Shown here: positions 16,457-24,869 of the stretch, piece by piece
Numbering within the stretch: the stretch's first letter is position 1
Layout: every line of letters begins with the position of its first letter
Assembly (NCBI GenBank): GCA_963779645.1
Contig: CAVZYX010000005.1
Coordinates: 620,001 to 684,000, forward strand
Direction: 5' to 3'
DNA: 64,000 nucleotides
Source of the DNA: CALMBW01 sp963779645
GTDB taxonomy: Bacteria > Actinomycetota > CADDZG01 > WHSQ01
Program-made: the position numbers and the translations under genes
Notes under the pieces: generated by a model
Told to the model about the DNA's origin: nothing
The model's input: only the letters and a program-made list of their open reading frames with translations
The model's database searches: none

Positions 16457-18049
16457 ATGAGCCTTCGAGCACCCCGTCGCGGCCGTCCCCCAAAAGCCGG
16501 GGCCGAGCCGCTTTCCTTCGAGGCGTTGAATCGCCGACGGAGTGAGCTGTGGTCCGTTTCGCTCTTCTCAGTAGCAGCGCTCACGGTCGCGGTCGGGATC
16601 TTCTCGCTCGGCCGGGACATGCTGCCCGAGACCCTGAGGTTCGAGTCGTTCTCGAATTGGATCGTTCTCGTGTTGCTCGGTGGCTTGTTGCTCTCCTTCA
16701 TCCTTTACGTGGCCGAGAAGGAAAAGTCTCTGCGTCGGATCAGCCACCAACTCTTCGAAGAGAAGATCCGAACCGAACGCCTGTCTCAGAGGCTTCGTGA
16801 AACGGCCAAGCTGTCACGCGTCGGGCGAGCCATGAATGCAACGCTCGATCTCCCCGTGGTGCTCGACATGATCCTCGATCAAGCTCTTGAACTGCTCGGT
16901 GGTCAAGAAGCATCGATCATGCTGCTGGATCCCGAAGGCGGCTTCTTGGAGGTCGTGAGCTACAGGGGGGCCGCGGCCGACGCGGTTCTCGGCGCTCGGA
17001 TGCCTCTCGGCGAAGGGATCGCTGGTGTAGTTGCCGAGCAGCGCCAGCCACTTCTACTCCAACAGAGCCCTGGGCCACCTGTCGAAGGTGCCGGGCATGA
17101 AGAGCGTTCCATCAACTCGGCCATGTCTTGCCCCCTGGTCCGACGTGACGAGCTACTCGGTGTTCTGAACATCACAGAGACCGCGGGACTACACGGTTTT
17201 AACCCCAGCGATCTGGACGCTTTGGGTTTCTTCGCGGAACACGCGGCGATCGCGTTAGGAAATGCGCGTCTGTTCGCCAAAGAGCGCGAGACGATCGAGC
17301 GCCTGGAAGAGCTCGACCGCCTGAAAAGTGACTTCCTCGCCAACGTGTCTCACGAATTGCGTAGCCCGCTCGCATCGATCATCGGCTCCGCTCGGACGAT
17401 CAAGCGGAGTGGGTCGCGGATGCCTGCTCACGAGATGGAGAACTTCATCGACGTGATCGATCGGCAAGGTGGCCGCCTTCTCTCCCTGGTCGAGGAACTA
17501 CTCACGAGCTCCAAGGTGGACTCCGGTCGATTCAAAGTGCGGCGAGTCAAGGTCGAGATCGGGCCCTTCCTCGACCAACTCGTGAACGACATGTGTGCAT
17601 CTCAGCTCGGAGAGCCACGAAAGGTCATGATCGAGCTACGTTCTAACGACCCTGTGGTGTGGTGCGACGACCGGGCACTCAATCACATCGTCCGCAACCT
17701 GATCGACAACGCCATCAAATACTCGGAAGAAGGCACCACGGTGCATGTTTCGGCAGAGAAGACTCCTTCGGAAGTCGTCTTCACGTTCAGCGACGAGGGC
17801 CGCGGTATCCCAGAAGAGATGATGGAACACATCTTCGAGCGCTTCCGCCAGCTCGACCCCAGCAACACCCGAGCCGTGGGCGGCGTTGGTCTTGGCCTAT
17901 CGATCGTGAAGGCGCTGGTCGATGTCCACAACGGAAGCATCGAGGTTGAGAGCGAAGTCGGTAAAGGCAGCACCTTCACGGTGCGCATCCCGCAGCGTTC
18001 GCCCGATCGGGATCAGCCCGTGGGCGTTAGCGCGGCGAATCCCGTATAG
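16457..18049 (+). CDS. Membrane sensor histidine kinase with GAF domain
   Basis: The 530 residues start with two membrane helices (about 33-51 and 68-86). A coiled linker follows, then a GAF domain (about 130-275, with MPLGEGIAGVVAEQRQPLLL), a HisKA dimerisation helix with the phospho-acceptor His299 (NVSHELRSPL), and a HATPase domain with N-box NLIDNAIKY, G1 DEGRGIPEE, F-box FERF and G2 GGVGLGLSIVK. All catalytic motifs are intact. No response regulator is adjacent, so it is an orphan in this window. Its 3' end overlaps the convergent serS by 37 bp. Confidence 0.92.
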   Translation: MSLRAPRRGRPPKAGAEPLSFEALNRRRSELWSVSLFSVAALTVAVGIFSLGRDMLPETLRFESFSNWIVLVLLGGLLLSFILYVAEKEKSLRRISHQLFEEKIRTERLSQRLRETAKLSRVGRAMNATLDLPVVLDMILDQALELLGGQEASIMLLDPEGGFLEVVSYRGAAADAVLGARMPLGEGIAGVVAEQRQPLLLQQSPGPPVEGAGHEERSINSAMSCPLVRRDELLGVLNITETAGLHGFNPSDLDALGFFAEHAAIALGNARLFAKERETIERLEELDRLKSDFLANVSHELRSPLASIIGSARTIKRSGSRMPAHEMENFIDVIDRQGGRLLSLVEELLTSSKVDSGRFKVRRVKVEIGPFLDQLVNDMCASQLGEPRKVMIELRSNDPVVWCDDRALNHIVRNLIDNAIKYSEEGTTVHVSAEKTPSEVVFTFSDEGRGIPEEMMEHIFERFRQLDPSNTRAVGGVGLGLSIVKALVDVHNGSIEVESEVGKGSTFTVRIPQRSPDRDQPVGVSAANPV

Positions 18050-19275
18050 GGGCGTAAGGCTTCGGGGATAGCCACGGTTCCGTCTGCACGCTGGTGATTC
18101 TCGAGCAGTGCAACGATCGTTCGACCGATGGCAAAGGCCGTCCCATTCAGAGTGTGCACTAGATCGGTTCCTTCCTGGCCCCGATAGCGGATCTTCAGCC
18201 GTCGCGATTGGAAGTCGGTCGTGTTAGAGGCCGAGGTGAGCTCGAGATATCTCTGCGCTCCGGGCAGCCACGCCTCATGATCGACCTTCTTCGCAGCGGG
18301 GGCGCCGAGATCTCCGGCACACATCATCATCACGCGATAGGGGATCTCCAACATCTGCAGCAACTTCTCCTCGTTCGCACGCAATGTAGCGAACTCGTCC
18401 CACGAATCGTCGGGATGCACCAGCGAGAACTGCTCGACCTTGTCGAACTGGTGAACGCGGATCAGACCTTTGGTGTCCTTCCCGTAACTACCCGCCTCTC
18501 TTCGGAAACAAGGTGAGTAGCCCGCGTATCGGATCGGGAGCTTCTTCGCGTCCAGAACCTCATCCGAGTGATACGCAGCCATGGGCACCTCCGAGGTACC
18601 GATGAGAAAGAGGTCGTCACGCTCCAAGCGATAGATCTCGAACTCTTCAGCTGGGAAGAACCCCGTTCCATACATCGCTTGTTCACGCACAAGCACAGGC
18701 GGAATCATCGGCTTGAAGCCCTTCTCCGCGAGGAAGTCGAGTGCGAAGCGCACCAGAGCGAGTTCCAAAAAGACTCCTTGGCCCGTCAGGAAAACGAAAC
18801 GGCTGCCTGAAGTCTTCGCTCCGCGTTCGGGGTCGAAAATGCCGAGACCCTCGCCAAGTGCAACGTGGTCCTTCGGTTCGAAATCGAAATTGGGTTTCTC
18901 ACCCACGGTGCGTTCGACGACGTTCTCTTCCTCGGTCAGACCATCGGGTACCGAGGGATGAGGAAGATTCGGAAGGAACGACGCTTCGGTCTCTAACTGG
19001 TTTTGCAGCTCTTCTAGCTGGGGCTCGAGCTCCTTCAGACGATCCGACAGAACCTTCGCGGCGGCGATCGCTTGCGGTCGATCATCTGGCGCAGCCAGTC
19101 CGATGGCTTTCGATGCTTGATTCTGCTCAGCTCGGAGCTTCTCTACCTCTCCGAGAGACTCGCGGAATGCGGCGTCGAGTTCGATCACTTTGTCGAGGTT
19201 CTTGACCCCACCACGTCTCGCGTAGGCGGCGCGTACGGCGTCCGTATCGTCGCGCAACAGTTTCAAGTCGATCAT
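18013..19275 (-). CDS. serS: Seryl-tRNA synthetase
   Basis: This 420-residue class II synthetase begins with the long antiparallel coiled-coil arm that grips tRNA-Ser (LRDDTDAVRAAYARRGG, about residues 5-105). Then come motif 2 (RREAGSYGKDTKGLIRVHQF), the serine-site region LTSASNTTDFQSRRLKIRYR, and motif 3 (LNGTAFAIGRTIVALLENHQ). It charges tRNA-Ser and tRNA-Sec with serine. It lies 16 bp after DUF4446 on the same strand and probably shares its transcript. A tRNA-Ser gene lies 2.5 kb away. Confidence 0.97.
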   Translation of the reverse strand: MIDLKLLRDDTDAVRAAYARRGGVKNLDKVIELDAAFRESLGEVEKLRAEQNQASKAIGLAAPDDRPQAIAAAKVLSDRLKELEPQLEELQNQLETEASFLPNLPHPSVPDGLTEEENVVERTVGEKPNFDFEPKDHVALGEGLGIFDPERGAKTSGSRFVFLTGQGVFLELALVRFALDFLAEKGFKPMIPPVLVREQAMYGTGFFPAEEFEIYRLERDDLFLIGTSEVPMAAYHSDEVLDAKKLPIRYAGYSPCFRREAGSYGKDTKGLIRVHQFDKVEQFSLVHPDDSWDEFATLRANEEKLLQMLEIPYRVMMMCAGDLGAPAAKKVDHEAWLPGAQRYLELTSASNTTDFQSRRLKIRYRGQEGTDLVHTLNGTAFAIGRTIVALLENHQRADGTVAIPEALRPYTGFAALTPTG

Positions 19276-19291
19276 CTGAAAGGCCCTCTAT

Positions 19292-19822
19292 TCAGTGGGA
19301 TGCGGCGGCACGGCGAGTCTCTGGTGCTCGCTCGTCTCCCGAAGCGGCCAGATCGATCGCGGCTCGTTCTTCACCCGAGAGGTTGTGCTCGGATGAAAGT
19401 CGCTTAACCGGCTTTGCATACGTCCGCGTCTCGGTGCGTCCGTTGATCGAAGTGATGACCAATCCGTCGCCGTGATCGTCGAGGATCGCCGCAGAGAAAG
19501 ACAACCTCCCGCCCATATCTTCGAAGGCGTCATAGCGAACGAGTCCGAATCGCTGAAGAGCGAAGCGCCCAACAGCGCCCTGTTCCTCAGCCTTGACGAC
19601 AACACTGTCGACCCGATGATTGAGGCTCTCCACTTGCTTCAGTGCATGCCCCACGGCACCCAAGATGTCTCGCGAGCCGCCCTCACCGCGAAGGGTCATG
19701 TACTCCCTACGAGCCTTGCGTAGCTTGGCGACGGAGACCATCGCTGCCAGGAAAGAAAGGAGGGCAACGGCGGCCACTATGGCCACCACAAGGGTCAGTT
19801 GCTCGTTCGTAAGGTCCGGCAC
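19292..19822 (-). CDS. DUF4446 family membrane-anchored protein
   Basis: The 176 residues have one N-terminal membrane helix (LVVAIVAAVALLSFLAAMVS), a short coiled linker (REYMTLRGEG, HALKQVESLNHRVDSVVVKA), and the DUF4446 core GRFALQRFGLVRYDAFEDMG followed by LSFSAAILDDHGDGLVITSI. The family is widespread in Gram-positive bacteria and has no known function. The start is a GTG with a -10-like TAGGAT 8 bases upstream, so a leaderless transcript is likely. It is the first gene of a unit with serS. Confidence 0.87.
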   Translation of the reverse strand: MPDLTNEQLTLVVAIVAAVALLSFLAAMVSVAKLRKARREYMTLRGEGGSRDILGAVGHALKQVESLNHRVDSVVVKAEEQGAVGRFALQRFGLVRYDAFEDMGGRLSFSAAILDDHGDGLVITSINGRTETRTYAKPVKRLSSEHNLSGEERAAIDLAASGDERAPETRRAAASH

Positions 19823-19830
19823 GGTGGGTC

Positions 19831-19840
19831 ATCCTACACT
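19831..19840. promoter_or_regulatory. Bidirectional -10 element (ATCCTACACT) between DUF4446 and larB
   Basis: On the plus strand TACACT (19835-19840) ends 6 bases before the larB ATG. On the minus strand TAGGAT (19831-19836) ends 8 bases before the DUF4446 GTG. The two hexamers share the same TA base pairs, giving the symmetric form ANNNTANNNT. Both genes lack a ribosome site, so two leaderless transcripts from one melted site are inferred. Confidence 0.5.
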
Positions 19841-19846
19841 TTGGTA

Positions 19847-20614
19847 ATGCGCCCCGAAGAGGTGAAAGACCTGCTCACAGGTATCAGCGACGGGAGCACA
19901 ACCGTCGATGAAGCCTTCGCATCCTTGCGACGTGTCCCCACGGACAACCTCGGCTTCGCTCGTCTCGATACGCACAGAGAACTACGTCAAGGACTTCCCG
20001 AAGCGATCTATGCCGAAGGCAAGACGGCCGATCAGGTGCTGACGATCGCGGCACGGCTGCTCGAGACAACTTCGTCTCCTGTACTAGCGACCAGGTGCAC
20101 GGATCAAGTTGCGCAACTTCTGATCCAGGAACACCCCGAAGCGGTTCATCACGAACGCGCTCGTCTCGTCATCCTAAGGAGCGACGCACGCCCATCGAAA
20201 GAAACCTCCTTGGGAACGGTTGCGATCTTGAGCGCCGGGACTTCGGATCTGCCTGTCGCGGAGGAAGCTCTCCATACGTCCCAAGGGTTGGGAGCCTGGG
20301 CGGAGTCTTCCACTGACGTAGGCGTTGCCGGGATACACCGGCTCCTGGAGGTTCAAGATCAACTTCACGCAGCCGACGTAGTGATCGTCGTGGCAGGGAT
20401 GGAAGGCGCCTTGGCCAGTTTGGTCGGCGGGATCTCCTCGGCTCCCGTTGTCGCCGTGCCAACAAGCGTGGGTTATGGGGCCTCTTTCGGAGGTCTTGCC
20501 GCGCTGTTGGCCATGCTCAACTCATGCGCGGCTGGGATCACGGTCACGAACATAGACAACGGATTTGGGGCGGCCGTTTTCGCGCACCGACTACTTAGGA
20601 AGATCAACCGGTGA
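19847..20614 (+). CDS. larB: Nickel pincer cofactor biosynthesis protein LarB
   Basis: LarB carboxylates and hydrolyses nicotinic acid adenine dinucleotide to start synthesis of the nickel-pincer cofactor (P2TMN) used by lactate racemase and relatives. The 255 residues begin RPEEVKDLLTGISDGSTTVD. The C-terminal half is a PurE-like domain: VAILSAGTSDLPVAEEALHT, VVAGMEGALASLVGG, VAVPTSVGYGASFGG and NSCAAGITVTNIDNGFGAAV. The ATG at 19847 fits the family N-terminus. It overlaps larC by four bases (GTGA). LarE and a LarA-type enzyme are not in the window. Confidence 0.94.
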   Translation: MRPEEVKDLLTGISDGSTTVDEAFASLRRVPTDNLGFARLDTHRELRQGLPEAIYAEGKTADQVLTIAARLLETTSSPVLATRCTDQVAQLLIQEHPEAVHHERARLVILRSDARPSKETSLGTVAILSAGTSDLPVAEEALHTSQGLGAWAESSTDVGVAGIHRLLEVQDQLHAADVVIVVAGMEGALASLVGGISSAPVVAVPTSVGYGASFGGLAALLAMLNSCAAGITVTNIDNGFGAAVFAHRLLRKINR

Positions 20615-21765
20615 AGGCCCTCTACTTCGACTGCCCCTCCGGAGCATCCGGCGACATGATCCTGGGAGCACTGGTCGATGCCGGCGCGGATGTCAACCGC
20701 GTGATGGAAGCCCTCGCAGCACTCGAGCTCGATGGATGGGAGTTGCGTTTCCAAGAGGTCCGGCGCGGGGCCTTGCGAGCATTGAAAGCGGACGTGAAGG
20801 CAGGAAAACCTGGTCCGAAACGAGGCCTGCGCGAGATCGAGGACATCATTGGGATCTCAGCGCTCGCCCCCGAGGTCCGTGACACATCACTGAAAGTGTT
20901 CCGAACACTCGCCGAGGCTGAAGCTCAGGTGCACGGGATACCCGTAGAGGACGTCCACTTCCACGAAGTCGGCGCACTCGACGCGGTAGTGGACATAGTC
21001 GGAAGCGCTGCCGCTTTAGCAACCCTCAGTGCCGACATGATCGTCTGTTCACCTCTGCCGATGGGGAGCGGCACCATCGAGACAGATCACGGAGTTCTCC
21101 CCGTCCCAGTCCCAGCGGTAGCCGAACTACTCAAAGACGTGACCATCACCTCTGGCGGGAAAGGTGAGCTAGTCACCCCAACCGGAGCCGCTTTCCTCGT
21201 CGCGGTATGCGACCGATTCGGAGTTCTACCCGACATGGAATTGCAAGCCGTTGGAGCCGGGGCAGGAGAGCGGGAAGATACGACCCTTCCCAACGTTCTA
21301 CGCGTGTTCGTTGGGGAAGTTACCGAACCCATGGTGGACAACACTCATCTGTTGCTCGAAGCGAACCTCGACGACATGGTCCCGGAGATAATCCCTTACG
21401 CGATCGAACGTCTAATCGAGGTCGGTGCCGATGATGCATGGGCCCAGCCGATCACGATGAAGAAGGAACGACCGGCTCTCCTACTCAGCATCCTGTGCAA
21501 GAAAGACCATCTCGACCAGGTGCTGGAAACGCTTTACGCGGAAACGACCACGCTCGGCGTCCGCATCCGTCCCACCGGCAAGCACGAACTCGAACGCGAA
21601 TCGACCACCATCGAGATCGAGGGGTACGAGATCCGAGTGAAGATCGGCAAACTCAACGGCCGAGTAGTCAACATCGCCCCCGAATTCGAAGACGCCGCCA
21701 AAGTAGCTCGCATCACCGGCCTACCCCTAAAAGAGATCTACCGCCGCACCACCTCCCAGCTCTAA
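20611..21765 (+). CDS. larC: Nickel pincer cofactor biosynthesis protein LarC (nickel insertion)
   Basis: LarC inserts Ni(II) into the dithio-pincer in a CTP-dependent reaction. The 384 residues start YFDCPSGASGDMILGALVDA and carry the histidine-rich metal motif VHFHEVGALDAVVDIVGSAA. The central GAGAGEREDTTLPNVLRVFV and the C-terminal LEANLDDMVPEIIPYAIERL domain with RPTGKHELERE are as in the family. In Lactobacillus larC is split into larC1/larC2 and joined by a programmed frameshift; here it is one uninterrupted frame. The GTG start overlaps the larB stop, so the two are translationally coupled. Confidence 0.95.
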   Translation: MKALYFDCPSGASGDMILGALVDAGADVNRVMEALAALELDGWELRFQEVRRGALRALKADVKAGKPGPKRGLREIEDIIGISALAPEVRDTSLKVFRTLAEAEAQVHGIPVEDVHFHEVGALDAVVDIVGSAAALATLSADMIVCSPLPMGSGTIETDHGVLPVPVPAVAELLKDVTITSGGKGELVTPTGAAFLVAVCDRFGVLPDMELQAVGAGAGEREDTTLPNVLRVFVGEVTEPMVDNTHLLLEANLDDMVPEIIPYAIERLIEVGADDAWAQPITMKKERPALLLSILCKKDHLDQVLETLYAETTTLGVRIRPTGKHELERESTTIEIEGYEIRVKIGKLNGRVVNIAPEFEDAAKVARITGLPLKEIYRRTTSQL

Positions 21766-21777
21766 AGGTCCGGGTGT

Positions 21778-21900
21778 GGGTTTTCGGAGATGCCCCGGAG
21801 GGCGACTGGATGCAAGGCTCGCAGGTTCCCTGCGGGCCTTGAGGATGAGCGAAGCGGGGAGACCCGGAGGGGCAGCTCCGAAAGCCCCTTCCCGCGAAGG
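21778..21900. other. Multi-hairpin intergenic element between convergent larC and DUF1028 genes
   Basis: An outer stem is formed by GGGTTTTCGGAGATGCCCC (21778-21796) with its near reverse complement at 21869-21888, pairing about 17 of 20 positions. Inside, CAAGGC-CGCAG pairs with CTGCG-GCCTTG (21813-21841). A third small hairpin CCTTC/GAAGG closes at 21900. It contains GAGCGAAGCGGGG, a word related to other intergenic repeats here. It may act as a two-way terminator or be a repeat or structured RNA. Confidence 0.5.
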
Positions 21901-22752
21901 CTATGAACCGAGAAGGTGATCGAGTATGGCTTTTTCGAGGGTCGCTTCTTCGGTCCAACGTTCTTCTAGGTTCTCGGTACCTACGTAAGCCCATAGGGCA
22001 TCGCGAAGGTCGGTGTCGTAGCCGTGTCCTATCCCCGGGTCGTAGCCCCGGGACGAGAGCTTTACTCGTAGCTCATCGGAAAGTCTTTCGTCTATCGGGA
22101 CGAACTCGAGGTCCTCGGGACGAGGGAAGTACAAGCGGTGCAGCTTGAAGAGACGATGCAATTCGTCCATCGGGGCTGGGTGGTCGTCGGATCGCAGGTC
22201 CACTGCGATATCCGTGCCGCCACCGTATCCCCCGCCTTCGCGCACCACGAGTAGGTGAGCGGATTGTCTGCCTCGGCGATCGCCGCCTGCGCTATCCCCC
22301 GCTCGGAGAGCCGCCAGCAAGCGCGTCGCCAGCTCCCCCTTGGTAGACACGAAAGCGGTTGCCATGTCGTCGACCACTTGCGGGCTGGCGAGGATGTTGC
22401 CCTGACATGCGAAATGTTCGCCGGTGCGGCCGCCGGCCCAGTCCATGCAGCTCTCGCCTGTGAAAGTTGCAGCGTTGCCCTTCGCATCAACCACGCCAAC
22501 CTGTCGATGAGCGCGCTCGTCATCAGCAGATGTCAGCTTCTCGACAACATCTGACGCTGATGAGCCTGCGCGGAGCAACTCGAGTCCATCGGGGCCGTAC
22601 GCAAGATTGGCGAAAGCTTGCGTTGCGACTGCACCGACCCCCGCTTGGGCCCACGGAACGACGGCACCAACAGCAAGGAACTTAGAGGCGACGGCCACTC
22701 CCCATTCGGGTGGGTCGGACGTTGGATCGAAAGCGACGATCGAGAAGGTCAC
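21901..22752 (-). CDS. DUF1028 family Ntn-hydrolase-like protein
   Basis: The 283 residues open with MTFSIVAFDPTSDPPEWGVA and VASKFLAVGAVVPWAQAGVG, then ATQAFANLAYGPDGLELLRA and GNILASPQVVDDMATAF. This is the DUF1028 core, predicted to have the Ntn-hydrolase (proteasome-like) fold and often linked to peptide metabolism. A C-terminal FPRPEDLEFVPIDERL segment continues to LLGS. The GTG start overlaps the stop of the ABC ATPase by 4 bases (GTGA), so it is the last gene of the peptide-transport operon. An intracellular hydrolase acting on an imported peptide or amide is a reasonable inference. Confidence 0.85.
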   Translation of the reverse strand: MTFSIVAFDPTSDPPEWGVAVASKFLAVGAVVPWAQAGVGAVATQAFANLAYGPDGLELLRAGSSASDVVEKLTSADDERAHRQVGVVDAKGNAATFTGESCMDWAGGRTGEHFACQGNILASPQVVDDMATAFVSTKGELATRLLAALRAGDSAGGDRRGRQSAHLLVVREGGGYGGGTDIAVDLRSDDHPAPMDELHRLFKLHRLYFPRPEDLEFVPIDERLSDELRVKLSSRGYDPGIGHGYDTDLRDALWAYVGTENLEERWTEEATLEKAILDHLLGS

Positions 22753-23825
22753 GAGTGAGCGGCCTTCTCCAGTTCTTCACCTTCTTCCACCGGATACCAG
22801 CAAGCACAGATGTGCTGAGGCAAGACCTCGGCGAGAGGAGGAAACTCCGTCCGACAGTTCTCCGGAACACCCTCGCCTCCGGCGACCTGTCGCGCCTTTG
22901 GGCAGCGTGGGTGGAATACACAGCCAGAAGGTGGATCGACCGGAGAAGGAACATCCCCAGTCAGTACGACGCGCTCGGCTACGTTCGACCCCGCGTGTCC
23001 CTTGGGAACCGCCGAGAGAAGAGCAGCGGTGTACGGGTGCTTCGGACGGGCGTACAACTCGTCAGCATCGGCCACCTCAACAACGTGGCCGAGGTACATG
23101 ACCGCGATCCGGTCAGAGATGTGACGGACGACGCCAAGATCGTGGCTGATGAATATGTAGGTCAACTTGAACTCGTCTTGCAGGTCCTCAAGCAGGTTGA
23201 GGATCTGCGCCTGGATCGAAACGTCTAGCGCCGACACGGGCTCGTCGCACACGATCAGTTTCGGACGCAGAGCTAACGCTCGTGCAACGCCGATCCTTTG
23301 GCGCTGCCCGCCGGAGAACTCGTGTGGATACCGGTTGAAGTGCTCGGGGTTCAGGCCGACGCGATCCATCAGGTCCTGAACGCGACGCTTGACCTCGCCT
23401 TCGGTGCCGTGGATGCGAAACGGAGTTCCGATGATGGAGCCCACGGTCTTGCGCGGGTTGAGCGACGCATATGGGTCCTGGAAGATCATCTGCATCTCAC
23501 GTCTAAGTGGACGCATCTGACGCCGGCTCAGCTTGGTGATGTCGCGACCCTCGAAGATGATCTTTCCGTCCGTCGACTCGATAAGTTTGAGGATCAGTCG
23601 TGCAGTTGTGGACTTCCCACAACCCGACTCACCAACGAGTCCCAACGTCTCCCCCGGCAGCACTTCGAAGGAGATGTTCTCGACCGCGTGCACGTGGGCA
23701 ACCTCTCGCTGCAACACGATGCCCTTGGTGATCGGGAAGTGCTTCGTCAGGCCCTCGACCGAGATGAGGGCATCGCCGCTGTGGGCCGGAGCTTCGACTT
23801 GCGTGTCAGAGATCGCTTGACTCAA
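22749..23825 (-). CDS. Peptide/nickel ABC transporter ATP-binding protein (OppF/DppF type)
   Basis: The 358 residues include LTKHFPITKGIVLQREVAHV at the start, Walker A LVGESGCGKSTTARL, QMIFQDPYASLNPRKTV, signature FSGGQRQRIGVARALAL, Walker B LIVCDEPVSALD and the OppF-type C-terminal oligopeptide region ending CVFHPRCPKARQVAGGEG. The C-terminal cysteines (including HPRCP) match the family's Fe-S-like motif. It starts at a TTG that overlaps the OppD-type stop by 4 bases. It provides half of the ATPase pair for the importer. Confidence 0.93.
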   Translation of the reverse strand: MSQAISDTQVEAPAHSGDALISVEGLTKHFPITKGIVLQREVAHVHAVENISFEVLPGETLGLVGESGCGKSTTARLILKLIESTDGKIIFEGRDITKLSRRQMRPLRREMQMIFQDPYASLNPRKTVGSIIGTPFRIHGTEGEVKRRVQDLMDRVGLNPEHFNRYPHEFSGGQRQRIGVARALALRPKLIVCDEPVSALDVSIQAQILNLLEDLQDEFKLTYIFISHDLGVVRHISDRIAVMYLGHVVEVADADELYARPKHPYTAALLSAVPKGHAGSNVAERVVLTGDVPSPVDPPSGCVFHPRCPKARQVAGGEGVPENCRTEFPPLAEVLPQHICACWYPVEEGEELEKAAHS

Positions 23826-24847
23826 CTAGCCGCCTTCCTGCGACGGGATTCACGTTCGGACCATAGACGATGCTTGTCTTCAAGGGACAGGAAACATGCG
23901 TCGGGATGGCCACCACCGCGGTCGATCAGCTCTGGCATCTCTTTGTCGCACTTCTCGAAACGATGCGGACAACGTGGGTGGAAGGGGCATCCCTTCGGCT
24001 TGTTGATCAATGAAGGTGGAGATCCCTCGATGGGCAGCAAGCGGGTCCCCTTCTGGTCGACCCGAGGCATCGACTCGAGCAAACCCCAGGCGTACGGGTG
24101 CAGAGGCTGCTCGAACACTTCCGCGACGGTGCCCATCTCCGATCCGCGCCCCGCGTACATCACGAGGACTCGCTCGGCTACATCGGCGATGACCCCGAGA
24201 TCGTGGGTGATGAGGATCACACCGATGTTGAACTCCCTCTTGACCCTGTCGATGAGCTCGATGATCTGTGCCTGCACGGTCACATCGAGGGCAGTCGTCG
24301 GCTCGTCGGCGATCAGCAGGTCGGGGTTGTGCACGAGGGCCATGGCGATCATCGCTCGCTGGCGCATCCCACCGGAGTACTGGTGCGGGTAGTCCTTGAA
24401 TCGCTCTTTCGGCTTGGGGATACCAACCGAGGCCAGCAGCTCGATGGCGCGGTCCTCCGCTTGCTTCTTCGGCATCTTCTCGTGGCAGAGAACGGCTTCC
24501 ACGATCTGCTCGCCAACTTTGTAGAACGGGTGAAGGCACGCGAAGGGGTCCTGGAAGATCATCGCCAGTTCTTTGCCGCGGACCTTACGAAGCTCTTCCT
24601 TGTTGAGCTTCAAGAGGTCCTGTCCCTTGAAGATGATCTCGCCGGTGATGGTGGCCGATTCACGCTTGATCAATCCGAGAGCTGTGAGGTTCGTTACCGA
24701 CTTCCCAGACCCAGACTCGCCAACGATGCCGAAAGTCTCGCCTCGCATCACCTGGAACGACAAGCCATCCACTGCTTTGACGACGCCGTCCGGCGTCGGG
24801 AAGTGAACGTGGAGATCCCTTACATCTAGGAGAACTTCCTCAGACAT
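23822..24847 (-). CDS. Peptide/nickel ABC transporter ATP-binding protein (OppD/DppD type)
   Basis: The ATG at 24847 gives 341 residues: LLDVRDLHVHFPTPDGVVKA, Walker A IVGESGSGKSVTNLTA (the OppD form with SVT), AMIFQDPFACLHPFYKVGEQ, signature YSGGMRQRAMIAMAL, Walker B LLIADEPTTALDVTVQAQ, and a C-terminal GCPFHPRCPHRFEKC. A longer reading from 24916 only adds non-family residues. It follows the OppB-type permease by 22 bp and pairs with the OppF-type subunit. Confidence 0.93.
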   Translation of the reverse strand: MSEEVLLDVRDLHVHFPTPDGVVKAVDGLSFQVMRGETFGIVGESGSGKSVTNLTALGLIKRESATITGEIIFKGQDLLKLNKEELRKVRGKELAMIFQDPFACLHPFYKVGEQIVEAVLCHEKMPKKQAEDRAIELLASVGIPKPKERFKDYPHQYSGGMRQRAMIAMALVHNPDLLIADEPTTALDVTVQAQIIELIDRVKREFNIGVILITHDLGVIADVAERVLVMYAGRGSEMGTVAEVFEQPLHPYAWGLLESMPRVDQKGTRLLPIEGSPPSLINKPKGCPFHPRCPHRFEKCDKEMPELIDRGGGHPDACFLSLEDKHRLWSERESRRRKAAS

Positions 24848-24869
24848 GCGGTTCGGCCTTCCGTTCGGT

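Noticed and set aside
20611..21765. Programmed frameshift in larC as in Lactobacillus
   Set aside because: One continuous frame covers the whole protein; no slippery site is needed.
23298..24392. 364-codon frame on the plus strand
   Set aside because: It is antisense across both Opp-type ATPase genes; long shadows are common in this GC-rich DNA.
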